Below the pieces are notes generated by a model. The model was not told where the DNA came from, did no database searches, and was given only the letters and a program-made list of their open reading frames with translations. A program made the translations under genes and the position numbers. From positions 992,001 to 1,056,000 of the forward strand of contig CAWBKU010000005.1 in the NCBI GenBank assembly GCA_963789535.1: DNA of 64,000 bases, written 5' to 3'. Positions 51,820 to 60,258 of the stretch are shown piece after piece. The stretch comes from CAVXHQ01 sp963789535 (GTDB taxonomy: Bacteria > Pseudomonadota > Alphaproteobacteria > Rhodobacterales > Rhodobacteraceae). Position 1 is the first letter of the stretch; every line of letters starts with the position of its first letter.

Positions 51820-53440
51820 TCAGCCCGCCTCACCTATGGACCGGGCCACCGCCTGCAAACGCGTGAACGCCTCGAATCGCCCGTCGTGGAACCGGGCGAC
51901 TGCCTCGGCCGCCGGTCCGAATGTCCTGCCTGCCCGCGTCATCGCCGTCATCGCACCTTCGATGCCCGCGAACGACCCGGCGGCGACGGCGCCGAGGACC
52001 GCCGACCCGAGCAGGACCGGTTCCTCCGCTCCGGGGGCGACGACGGGAAGTCCGGTCGCATCGGCAACGAGCTGACGTACCAGATCGGATTGCCCGGCGC
52101 CGCCACTGATTGCGATCCGTTCGACGGGGGCACCGGCCGCGGCCTGTGTCCGGATGATCTGGCGCAGCCCATAGCCGAGGCCACACAGGCCCGCGACATA
52201 GAGGGCCACGAGGCTGTCGATGTCGCGGTCCATGCCGAGACCGGCGATGACCGCACGGGCACGGGGGTCGGCGTAGGGCGCGCGGTTGCCGATGAACTCG
52301 GGCACCACGTGCAGGCCGTCGGCGAGGGCCGCGACGCCGGACGGCGTCTCGACGCCGGGGGTCGCCAGCGCGCGCTGACCAAGCCAGACGAGGAGCGGCA
52401 GACCCTCGGCCGCCGCGAGTGCACGGGCCTCTGCGGTGGCGGGATGCAGCGAGACGAGATGGTCCATCGCGGCACCCGCCGCCGACTGTCCGCCCTCGTT
52501 CAGCCACATGCCCGGCACCATGGCCGAGCGGTAGGGGCCCCAGACGCCGGGCACGAAGACGGGTTCGGCGGTGGTGGTCATCGTGCAGGACGAAGTGCCG
52601 AAGACATAGGCGAGGGTGCCGGTCGCGTCCCCGGTCGCGCCGACCGTGCCGATGCCGCCCGCGTGGGCGTCTATCAGTCCGGCGGCGACCGGCGTGCCCG
52701 GTTTCAGGCCGAGGTCGGCGGCAGCGGCGGCGCCCAGACCGCCGGGCAGGGCGGTGCCGGGGGGGACGACTTCTCGTCCGATCCGCGCGAAGCCGTCGTC
52801 GGCCAGATCGCCAAGGCCGATGGCGCGGAAATACTCCGCGTCCCAGCGTTCCTCGTGGGCGAGGTAGGTCCATTTGCAGGTCACGGTGCAGGACGAGCGG
52901 GCAAGACTGCCGGTCGCCTTCCAGGTCAGGTAATCGGTCAGGTCGAAGAATTGCCACGCGGCGTCATAGACCTCGGGACGGTTCTCCTTCAGCCACAGGA
53001 GTTTCGGCGTCTCCATCTCGGGCGAGATGACGCCGCCGACATAGCGCAGCACGGCATGGTCGCCTTCGTTGATGCGGCGGGCCTGATCGGTGGCGCGGTG
53101 GTCCATCCAGACGATGACGTTGCGGTGGGGGGCGTCCGCATCACCGACCGGCAGGGACGCGCCGTCCGGGCCGACGACGACGAGCGAGCAGGTCGCGTCC
53201 GTGCCGATGCCGACGATCCGTCCGGGTGCGATGCCCGCCGCCGCGACGGCACCGCGCACGGAGGCGACCACGGCCTGCCAGAATCTCGTCGCCCGATTGC
53301 TCGACGATGTCGCCCCGGTCGCGGTGCAGCGAGATGTCCTGTTTCGCTGTCCCGAGCATCCGCCCGGTGAGGTCGAACACCCCCGCCCGGGCGCTGCCGG
53401 TGCCGACGTCGATGCCGATCACGCAGGGTTCGTCAGTCAT
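51820..53440 (-). pseudogene. FGGY carbohydrate kinase (D-ribulokinase type) with single-base frameshift
   Basis: Sugar kinase expected to phosphorylate D-ribulose made by the neighbouring ribitol dehydrogenase. The N-terminus reads MTDEPCVIGIDVGTGSARAG and continues to VEQSGDEI; the remainder (VVASVRGAVAAAGI to the stop at 51820) is in another frame. Removing one A at 53282-53283 restores DEIWQAVVASVR and a 539-residue enzyme of normal length. Conserved parts include GIGTDATCSLVVV, WMDHRA, GTSSCTM and ISGGAGQSDLV. All motifs are intact, so a sequencing insertion is as likely as true loss. Confidence 0.82.
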
Positions 53441-53465
53441 CTCTCGCCTCCCTCGCGCGGGTAGA

Positions 53466-54197
53466 TCACAGATCGACGCTGTTGGGCAGGATAACCATGT
53501 CGCGGATCACCACGCCGCGCGGCCGGGTGAGCATGAACAGCACCGCCTCGGCCACCTCGCGCGGCTGCATCAGCGATCCGTTGGCCAGCGCTTCGTCCAT
53601 CTTCGCCTTGGGCCAGTCGTCGAGCAGGGCGGTGACGACCGGGCCGGGCAGCACCGCACCCATGCGGATGCCGTGCTGCGATACCTGCCGCCGGGTGGCG
53701 TGCAGGAATGCCTGCACCGCGAACTTCGAGGCGGTGTAGACCGGCTCCCAGATCACGGGCACGACGCCGGCGACGGAACTGGTGAAGAGGATGTCGCCGG
53801 TCTTGCGGTCGATCATGCCGGGCAGGACCGAGCGGACGCAGCGGAAGGCGGCGTTGACGTTGAGGTTCAGCATCCGGTCCCAGGCGTCCGCGTCCCCCTC
53901 GGCCGCCGCGCCGCCGACATAGGCGCCTGCGTTGACGTGCAGGATGTCGAGCGGCGCGCCCGCCACCTCCTCGATCCGGCTGGCCAGCGCCGAGGTCTGG
54001 GCGGTGTCGAGGAGGTCGGCGACGAGGGGGAGGGCCCGGTCGCCGATCTCTGCGCAGAGGGCGTCCAGACGGTCGGCGGCACGATCCACCAGAACCACCC
54101 GGGCGCCTTCCTCGATCAGGATGCGGGCACATTCGAGGCCGATCCCGGAGGCTGCGCCGGTCACGGCGGCGACTTTTCCGTGCAGTTTTCCGGACAT
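53466..54197 (-). CDS. Ribitol 2-dehydrogenase-like SDR
   Basis: Classical SDR, 243 residues, with TGAASGIG (12-19), HVNAGAYVGGAAAEGD near 84, Ser in LFTSSVAGVVPVIWEP, Tyr/Lys in VYTASKFAVQAFLH near 154-158, and C-terminal MVILPNSVDL. The phrases NAGAYVGG and VPVxWEPVYTASKFAVQAF are characteristic of ribitol 2-dehydrogenases, which oxidise ribitol to D-ribulose. AAGGA precedes the ATG at 54197. It lies between the importer permease and the pentulose kinase genes, matching a ribitol pathway. Confidence 0.82.
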   Translation of the reverse strand: MSGKLHGKVAAVTGAASGIGLECARILIEEGARVVLVDRAADRLDALCAEIGDRALPLVADLLDTAQTSALASRIEEVAGAPLDILHVNAGAYVGGAAAEGDADAWDRMLNLNVNAAFRCVRSVLPGMIDRKTGDILFTSSVAGVVPVIWEPVYTASKFAVQAFLHATRRQVSQHGIRMGAVLPGPVVTALLDDWPKAKMDEALANGSLMQPREVAEAVLFMLTRPRGVVIRDMVILPNSVDL

Positions 54198-54216
54198 TCC
54201 GGCGTTCCTTTCCAAT

Positions 54217-55470
54217 CTAGGCGCGCCCATGGCTGGCGCGGCTGCGCCGGGCGAGCGAGTCGACGATCACGGCGATGGCGAGGACCGCGCCGGTAATCAT
54301 GTAGCGCAGCGAAGAGCTGAGGTTGAGGAGCGTCAGCCCGTTCGAGATCGCCTGAATGACGAGGATACCGAGGAGCGCCGACCACGCCGAGCCGCGCCCG
54401 CCGAAGAGCGAGGTGCCGCCGATCACCGCCGCGGCGATGGCATTCAGGTTCACGTCGCCCGATCCCGCCTGCTGGCTGGCCGAGGCGAGACGCGAGGCCG
54501 AGAAGACGCCGCCGAGGGCCGCAAGGGACGAGCAGAGGACGAAGGCGGACAGGCGGATCTGGCGCACGTTGATGCCGGACCGGCGCGCCGCCTCGGCGTT
54601 GCCGCCGACCGCGAACATCGACCGGCCCCATTGGGTGCGGGTCAGCGCATAGTCGAGCAGCACGACGAAGAGGACGAAGACGCCGAACATCCATGGCACG
54701 CCGCGCCCGAGTTCGAGGTAGTAGACCGCGAAGACCAGACCGGCGGACAGGACGGCGGCCTTGAGGATCGCGACGCTCATCCCCGGGGCCGAGAGGTTCG
54801 CCGCGGCGCGCGCGGTATTGGTCTGCACCGCGCCCCACAGGATGATCGCGGCGGGAACGAGGGCGACCGTATAGGAGAGCCATGCCGGCATGATCATCGT
54901 CTGGCCGAACCGGACGAGACCCGAACTGAACGGCAGGTTGATCGAGCCGGTGGGGCCGAGGATGTAGAGTTGCAGGCCGAGGAGGGCGAGCAGGCCCGAG
55001 AGGGTCGCGACGAAGCTCGGCATCTCGAACCGGTTGCGCAGGAAGCCGTAGATCAGGCCGACGGCGGCGCCCGCGATCAGGGCACCCGCGATGGCGACGG
55101 GCAGGGGAAATCCGGTGTTGATCCAGAGGACGCCGACGATGGCGGATGCGAGGCCGCTCATCGAGCCGATGGAGAGGTCGATCTCGCCCAGGAGCAGGAC
55201 GCAGACCACGCCGAGCGAGATGAAGCCGACGGCGGCGGCGTCGAACAGCAGGTTCACGAGGTTGTTGGGGGCGAGGAATACCGGGTTCAGCGTGCTGAAC
55301 ACGATGGAGATGAGCAGCAGGCCGACGACGACGGGCAGCATCCCGAGGTCGCCCGAGCGGACGCGGTCGTAAAAGCCGCGGGCGGCGCCCGCGAGGCCCG
55401 CATCCTGACGGACGCGGCTGTCGCCCTGATCGAGTTTCGGCCGGGCGGTCTTGGTCGTATCGACGGTCAT
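54217..55470 (-). CDS. Sugar/polyol ABC transporter permease (XylH-type)
   Basis: 417-residue permease of the long XylH type with about twelve hydrophobic helices. Signature VLLLGEIDLSIGSMSGLASA near 108 and cytoplasmic loop AVGGNAEAARRSGINV near 290. Its start overlaps the ATPase stop (ATGA at 55467-55470). Likely imports ribitol, given the dehydrogenase gene 19 bp downstream. Confidence 0.83.
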   Translation of the reverse strand: MTVDTTKTARPKLDQGDSRVRQDAGLAGAARGFYDRVRSGDLGMLPVVVGLLLISIVFSTLNPVFLAPNNLVNLLFDAAAVGFISLGVVCVLLLGEIDLSIGSMSGLASAIVGVLWINTGFPLPVAIAGALIAGAAVGLIYGFLRNRFEMPSFVATLSGLLALLGLQLYILGPTGSINLPFSSGLVRFGQTMIMPAWLSYTVALVPAAIILWGAVQTNTARAAANLSAPGMSVAILKAAVLSAGLVFAVYYLELGRGVPWMFGVFVLFVVLLDYALTRTQWGRSMFAVGGNAEAARRSGINVRQIRLSAFVLCSSLAALGGVFSASRLASASQQAGSGDVNLNAIAAAVIGGTSLFGGRGSAWSALLGILVIQAISNGLTLLNLSSSLRYMITGAVLAIAVIVDSLARRSRASHGRA

Positions 55471-56273
55471 TGCGCCGCTCCTTCGGTTTCGAGTTTGCGC
55501 GCGGTGCGCCGCGAGACGGAGTTTTCCGAGGCGCCGGTGATTGCGGCGACGAGTTCCTGATGCGAGGTTTCGGCGGTGAAGACGCCGTTGTTGGCGCCCA
55601 GCCGCAGCACCACGATGCGGTCGGCGACGGCGCGCACGTCCTCCATGTTGTGCGAGATGAGGATGACGCCGTGGCCCCGGTCGCGGACCCGCTCGATCAG
55701 GTTCAGCACCTCGGCGGTCTGCGCCACACCGAGGGCGGCGGTCGGCTCGTCGAGCATGATGATCGTCGGATCGAGCAGCAGCGAGCGGGCGATGGCGACG
55801 GTCTGGCGCTGGCCGCCCGAGAGCGAGGCGATGGGTTCGCGCACCGAGGGGATCCGCGCGGCCAGTTCCTGCAACAGGGTCCAGGCCCGCACCTCCATCT
55901 GCACCTCGTCGAGGCGCCATGGGTTCATCTCGTGGCCGAGGAACAGGTTGGCGACGACATCGAGGTTCTCGCAGAGCGCGAGATCCTGGAACACCGTGGC
56001 GATCCCCATTTCGAGGGCCTTGCCGGGCGTGTCGAACGTCACCGGGTTGCCGAGGTATTCGATGGTGCCGGACGTCGGCTGATGCACGCCCGCCAGCACC
56101 TTGACCAGCGTGGACTTGCCCGCGCCGTTGTCGCCGACCAGCGCCACGACTTCGCCTGCGTGGACGTCGAGTTCGATGTCCGACAGCGCCGTGACGGCGC
56201 CGAACTGCTTGTTCACGCCGCGCAGGCGCAGCAGCAGGTCGCCTTTCGCGGGGCTCTTGCGGGTCTGGTCCAT
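55467..56273 (-). CDS. Sugar/polyol ABC transporter ATPase (single cassette)
   Basis: 268 residues: Walker A GDNGAGKST near 47, Q-loop VFQDLAL, signature LSGGQRQT, Walker B IIMLDEPTAALG, switch ISHNMEDV. The ATG at 56273 starts MDQTRKSPAKGD. Second gene of the operon after the binding protein. Confidence 0.85.
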   Translation of the reverse strand: MDQTRKSPAKGDLLLRLRGVNKQFGAVTALSDIELDVHAGEVVALVGDNGAGKSTLVKVLAGVHQPTSGTIEYLGNPVTFDTPGKALEMGIATVFQDLALCENLDVVANLFLGHEMNPWRLDEVQMEVRAWTLLQELAARIPSVREPIASLSGGQRQTVAIARSLLLDPTIIMLDEPTAALGVAQTAEVLNLIERVRDRGHGVILISHNMEDVRAVADRIVVLRLGANNGVFTAETSHQELVAAITGASENSVSRRTARKLETEGAAQ

Positions 56274-56327
56274 GGCATCGCTCCTCCCGAGTGATGGCTG
56301 GCCGAACGATGGCCAGATTCGTGGGGT

Positions 56328-56355
56328 GCGCGGCGCCACCGGGGCGGCACCGCGC
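56328..56355 (-). promoter_or_regulatory. Intercistronic hairpin after the polyol-binding-protein gene
   Basis: GCGCGG-C-GCC / GGC-A-CCGCGC with an eight-base loop; 9 pairs and one mismatch in the 89-bp gap. A smaller CTGGCC/GGCCAG stem lies just after it in the direction of transcription. Same place as hairpins in the other two SBP-first operons of this window. Confidence 0.4.
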
Positions 56356-56362
56356 GGGCGCG

Positions 56363-57400
56363 TCACTCGATCCCGAGGTCGGCGCAGCCTGCGGCGTATT
56401 CGCCGGTGCACACATCCGCCGCGGACTGGATCCCGGTGTCGAACACCAGCGCCTTGATGTTCTCGCGCGTCACCACCTCGGGGACGAAGAGGCGCGAGGG
56501 CGTGTCGTAGAGCGTCGTTTCCGCCTCGGGCGTCTCGCCGTTGATGAAGGCCATGGCGATCTCGGCGGCGGCCTGTGCCACGATCTCGGACGGCTTGGAG
56601 ATCGTGTTGTACTGGTCGCCCGCGATGATGAGTTGCAGCGCCGCGATGGTCGCGTCGTTGCCGGTGACGGGGGGCAGGGGATCGACGCCCGCCGCCTTCA
56701 GCGCCGCGATGGCGCCGCCTGCGGTGCCGTCGTTGGCCGCCACGATGCCGGTGATCTCGGCGCCGAAGCGGGTGATCTGGCCCGCGGTCCACTCCTGCGC
56801 GCGGGGCGGCGCCCAGTCGGGGGTGTCGAACTCGGCCAGTGTCTCGTAGGCCGAATTGTCGAGCGCGTCGTCGACCCCGTCACGGATCAGGCCCGCGGCG
56901 GCATCGGTGGGAGAGCCGTTGATCTGCAACACGCCCGCACCGTCCGCGACGCCGATCGACGCCAGATGATCGACGAGCGACTGCGCGATGGCGCGGCCGA
57001 TGCCCTCGTTGTCGAAAGAGACATAGAAGTCGGCGGGCGAATCGGGGATCGGCCGGTCGTAGGCGATGACCCGGACGTCCTGCGAATGGGCGATTTCGAC
57101 GAGGGCGGCGGCGGCGGCGCTGTCGACGGGATCGAGGACGATCACGCTGGCGCCCTGCGCGATCACCGAGTTGAACTGCTGCTGCTGCAACGCCACGTCG
57201 GCGTTGCCGTTCTGATAGATCAGCGTGCAGTCGGGGCACAGCTCGGTCATCGCGGCCTCGAAGCCGGGCCAGTCATGCTCCTCGTAGCGGGTCGATGCCT
57301 GATCGGGCATCAGGAATGCCACCGTCTGCGCGGCGGCGGCGGTGGCGGACAGCGCGACGCCGATGGCGGTCGACGCGGCGAGCGATTTCAGTCTGGTCAT
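56363..57400 (-). CDS. Periplasmic sugar/polyol-binding protein (XylF-type)
   Basis: 345 residues with signal peptide MTRLKSLAASTAIGVALSATAAAA cleaved near 24. Type I binding protein: FLMPDQASTRYEEHDWPGF, VLDPVDSAAAAALVEIA, YDRPIPD, NDGTAGGAIAALKAAGV and TGNDATIAALQLIIAGDQYNTI. This is XylF-like. First gene of the ribitol-type operon, read away from the LacI gene. Confidence 0.83.
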   Translation of the reverse strand: MTRLKSLAASTAIGVALSATAAAAQTVAFLMPDQASTRYEEHDWPGFEAAMTELCPDCTLIYQNGNADVALQQQQFNSVIAQGASVIVLDPVDSAAAAALVEIAHSQDVRVIAYDRPIPDSPADFYVSFDNEGIGRAIAQSLVDHLASIGVADGAGVLQINGSPTDAAAGLIRDGVDDALDNSAYETLAEFDTPDWAPPRAQEWTAGQITRFGAEITGIVAANDGTAGGAIAALKAAGVDPLPPVTGNDATIAALQLIIAGDQYNTISKPSEIVAQAAAEIAMAFINGETPEAETTLYDTPSRLFVPEVVTRENIKALVFDTGIQSAADVCTGEYAAGCADLGIE

Positions 57401-57548
57401 GGGTTGTTCCTCCAAATTCGTGGTGCGCCCCGGTCTGCACATCCGGGAATTGCCCGATTGGCCAAAAGCCGTGCGACGCGTCTGCACGGAGGGCGGGCCA
57501 ATGCGATGACTTCTCCCCGATGCGCCCACCTCCCGTGTGCGCAACCGA

Positions 57549-57565
57549 TTGAACATTTTGCTCAA
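57549..57565. promoter_or_regulatory. Imperfect 17-bp palindrome, candidate LacI-family operator
   Basis: TTGAACATTTTGCTCAA has TTGA/TCAA ends and near-symmetric interior, a usual LacI-family half-site pattern. It abuts a larger palindrome at 57563-57594. Confidence 0.45.
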
Positions 57566-57594
57566 CCGATGGTGCAAGGTTGCTCCATCGGTTG
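57563..57594. promoter_or_regulatory. 32-bp nested palindrome in the ribitol/LacI divergent region
   Basis: Outer arms CAACCGATGG and CCATCGGTTG are a perfect 10-bp inverted repeat; inside, GCAA and TTGC form a second one around GG. It lies 49 bases upstream of the LacI gene and 163 bases upstream of the binding-protein gene. Confidence 0.55.
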
Positions 57595-57642
57595 TTCTGC
57601 GTCAAGGTGAAAGTGCACGGGGCAAATGCGACAGGGTTCGGC

Positions 57643-58695
57643 ATGGGTCAGGACGACGCGGAAAATCCAAGACGGACAACGATCTACGACCTTGCGCTGC
57701 TGGCCGACGCCTCGCCCAGTGCGGTCAGTTCGGTGCTGAACGGCACCTGGGAAAAGCGCCGAATCAGTCGCAAGCTGGCCGATCGCGTCCTGCTGCTGGC
57801 AGAGCAGGAAGGATATGCGCCGAATGCGCAGGCCAGCCTGTTGCGGCGCGAGCGGTCCAACATCGTCGGCATGATCGTCCCGAAATACGACAACCGCTAT
57901 TTCGGCGCCGTCGCGGAGCAGTTCGAGGCGATGGCGCGCGCGCGCGGCCTGTTCCCGGTCGTGACCTGCACCCAACGCGATCCCGAGCTGGAATTCGGGG
58001 CGGCCAAGGAACTCGTGTCGTGGCAGGCCGAGTGCATCATCGCGACGGGGGCGACCGATCCGGACAGGATCACCGCCTTCTGTGCGGCCTCGGGGGTCCA
58101 GTCGATCAACCTCGATTTGCCCGGTCAGGCGGCGCCGTCGGTGATCTCGGACAATTACGCCGGCGCCCGGGATTTGACGACCCTCATTCTCGATCGTTGC
58201 GCCGCCGACCTCGGCTGGACGGGGCCGCTGCGGTTCGTCGGCGGGCGCCGGTCCGACTTCAACACGCTGGCGCGCCTGCGTGGCTTTCTCGATGCACAGA
58301 AGGCTCGGGGCATTCGCGTTCCGGATGACCACGTCATGACGGAAGGATATTCCGCGCAACGGACCCGGCGGAGCCTCGATGGACTGAAGCCCGAGGCGCC
58401 GATGGGTCTGTTCGTCAACTCGACGATCAGCCTCGAGGGTGTGGTGAACTGGCTCGCCGGCAGGGCCGACGCGACCCGGTTCGTGCGTTACGGCTGTTTC
58501 GACTGGGATCCCTTCGGGGCGCTTCTTCCGGGCAATGTCGGCATGGTCGAACAGGACGTCGCCGCAATGTTGAACGCGGTCTTCGACCTTGTCGGGGCGG
58601 CGTCGCCCGGTCGCGACCTGATAATGGTCCCCTGCCGGCTCAGGCCGGTATCGGCCGGGTGGACGAGCGCGGCGGAAGGGGTGCCCGGGCGCTGA
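57643..58695 (+). CDS. LacI-family transcriptional regulator
   Basis: 350 residues. N-terminal helix-turn-helix TTIYDLALLADASPSAVSSVLNG (12-34) with hinge NAQASLLRRERSNIVGMIVP (61-80), then a periplasmic-binding-like effector domain. AGGG precedes the ATG at 57643. Divergent from the ribitol-type importer operon with palindromes between, so it most likely represses that operon in response to ribitol or ribulose. Confidence 0.82.
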   Translation: MGQDDAENPRRTTIYDLALLADASPSAVSSVLNGTWEKRRISRKLADRVLLLAEQEGYAPNAQASLLRRERSNIVGMIVPKYDNRYFGAVAEQFEAMARARGLFPVVTCTQRDPELEFGAAKELVSWQAECIIATGATDPDRITAFCAASGVQSINLDLPGQAAPSVISDNYAGARDLTTLILDRCAADLGWTGPLRFVGGRRSDFNTLARLRGFLDAQKARGIRVPDDHVMTEGYSAQRTRRSLDGLKPEAPMGLFVNSTISLEGVVNWLAGRADATRFVRYGCFDWDPFGALLPGNVGMVEQDVAAMLNAVFDLVGAASPGRDLIMVPCRLRPVSAGWTSAAEGVPGR

Positions 58696-58876
58696 TCTCC
58701 CCGGCGGCCCACGCCCCTGCCAGCGGATCGCGCAGCGACCTTGCGGGGCTGCGGCCCTGGCGGGTCGCGGCCCTTGACGACACCTTTCCGCCCGGGCCTG
58801 TCCGGTCCGGCCCTTTCGACCGGGTTGCCGGCCCCCCGATGCGAGGTCTTGCCACGCCGTCCTATCCGGTGAAATA

Positions 58877-58886
58877 TGTCCGGACA
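58877..58886. promoter_or_regulatory. TGTCCGGACA palindrome upstream of the MmgE/PrpD operon
   Basis: Perfect 10-bp palindrome 16 bases before the MmgE/PrpD start, followed by AAATC. The TGT-N4-ACA form is common for GntR-family operators. Apart from it the 206-bp gap 58696-58901 shows nothing clear. Confidence 0.4.
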
Positions 58887-58901
58887 AATCAAGGGGCCGG
58901 G

Positions 58902-60257
58902 ATGTCGACCACGGGAGTGCAATCGCTGACCGCCGATCTGCTCGATGTTCTCGACCGGACGCCGACGGCGCGGGACACCGATGCGGCGGCCCTCCACCTG
59001 CTCGACTGGCTGGGCTGTGCGGTTGCCGGCGCCGCGACGACGGTGGGCCGTGCGATGGCCGTTGCGGCGGACGCGCGCGGGCACCCGCTTGGCGGCGCCG
59101 GTCAGGGCATGGCGCAAACCGCGTTCACATTCGGAAGTTTCGGCAGTCTTCTGGAAATGGACGATGTGCACCGGACCGCCATCCTGCACCCCGGGCCGGC
59201 GGTCATGCCCGCGGTTCTGGCCTGCGCGACGCCGCTCAGCGCGGACCGCGCGATGGGGGCCGTCCTGCGGGGCTATGACGCGATGGTGCGCCTCGGCGCC
59301 TCGGTCGGGGCGGAACACTACCGGTATTTCCACAACACCGCGACCTGCGGCGGCCTTGGGTCGGCCGTGGCCGCGGCATGGATGCTGGGCCTCGGCCGGA
59401 CGGAGACGCACTGGGCGATGGCCCATGCGCTGTCGACCTCGGGGGGCGTTTGGGAATGCCGGAACGAGCCGGGCGCGACCAAGCATCTGCATGTGGCAGA
59501 GGCCGCGCGGCGCGGCGTGCAGGCGGCCCTGTCGGCACGGGCCGGGCTTGCCGGTCCGTTGCGGATCCTCGAAGGGGCGCAGGGGTTCTATGCGGGGCTG
59601 GCGCCGGGGGGCGATCCGCAGGTCCTGACGGCGCCCGGACCGTGGGCGATCCACGACACGAGCTTCAAGCCGTGGCCTGCCTGTCGCCATGTGCACCCGG
59701 CCATAGATGCCGCCCTGTCGCTGCGCCCCGCGCTGGCCGGGCGGATGCCGGACCGGATCGAGATCGGGTGCTATGGCGATGCCGTCCTGTTCTGCGACCG
59801 GCCCGTGCCCGCCGATCCCGCCGCGGCGCGGTTCAGCCTGCAACATGGCGTCGCGGTCGCCCTGAACGACGGCCCGCCGGCGCTCGACGCCTTCGAGGAA
59901 CCGGGGCTGGCGTCGCCTGCCCATGCCCGCCTTCGGGACCGCATGACGGTGGTGGAGGATGCCGCCCTCAGCGCGCGCTACCCGGCGCACTTTGGCGGGC
60001 GCGTCACCGTCTGGATCGGCAACGAGGCCTTGACCCATATGGTGCCCGACGCCTGGGGCGACGCGGAAAACCCGATGTCCGCCGCAGATGTGACCGGAAA
60101 ATACGGTGCCCTCGCCGACTGGGCCGACACGCCCGCGGCCCTGCGCGACGCCCTTCGCGATGCGGCGCTCGACCCCATGGGGGCGGCGACCCTGCGCAAC
60201 TTGCTCGCGGATCTGCCCGCCGTTTCCGACCGTCCCCCTCCTTCCCCGAGGACATGA
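58902..60257 (+). CDS. MmgE/PrpD family protein
   Basis: 451 residues. Members are 2-methylcitrate dehydratase, cis-aconitate decarboxylase and iminodisuccinate epimerase, all acting on di- or tricarboxylates. Seen here: LLDWLGCAVAGAATTVGRAMA near 35, GSLLEMDDVHRTAILHPGPAVMPAVLA near 82 with the family's D-D-x-H motif, HNTATCGGLGSAVAAAWMLGL near 148, and FKPWPACRHVHPAIDAAL near 257 with a conserved Cys-Arg-x-x-His. The ATG follows AAGGGG. First gene of a four-gene operon with a CoA ligase, an amidase and a CoA-transferase relative. Confidence 0.8.
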   Translation: MSTTGVQSLTADLLDVLDRTPTARDTDAAALHLLDWLGCAVAGAATTVGRAMAVAADARGHPLGGAGQGMAQTAFTFGSFGSLLEMDDVHRTAILHPGPAVMPAVLACATPLSADRAMGAVLRGYDAMVRLGASVGAEHYRYFHNTATCGGLGSAVAAAWMLGLGRTETHWAMAHALSTSGGVWECRNEPGATKHLHVAEAARRGVQAALSARAGLAGPLRILEGAQGFYAGLAPGGDPQVLTAPGPWAIHDTSFKPWPACRHVHPAIDAALSLRPALAGRMPDRIEIGCYGDAVLFCDRPVPADPAAARFSLQHGVAVALNDGPPALDAFEEPGLASPAHARLRDRMTVVEDAALSARYPAHFGGRVTVWIGNEALTHMVPDAWGDAENPMSAADVTGKYGALADWADTPAALRDALRDAALDPMGAATLRNLLADLPAVSDRPPPSPRT

Positions 60258-60258
60258 G

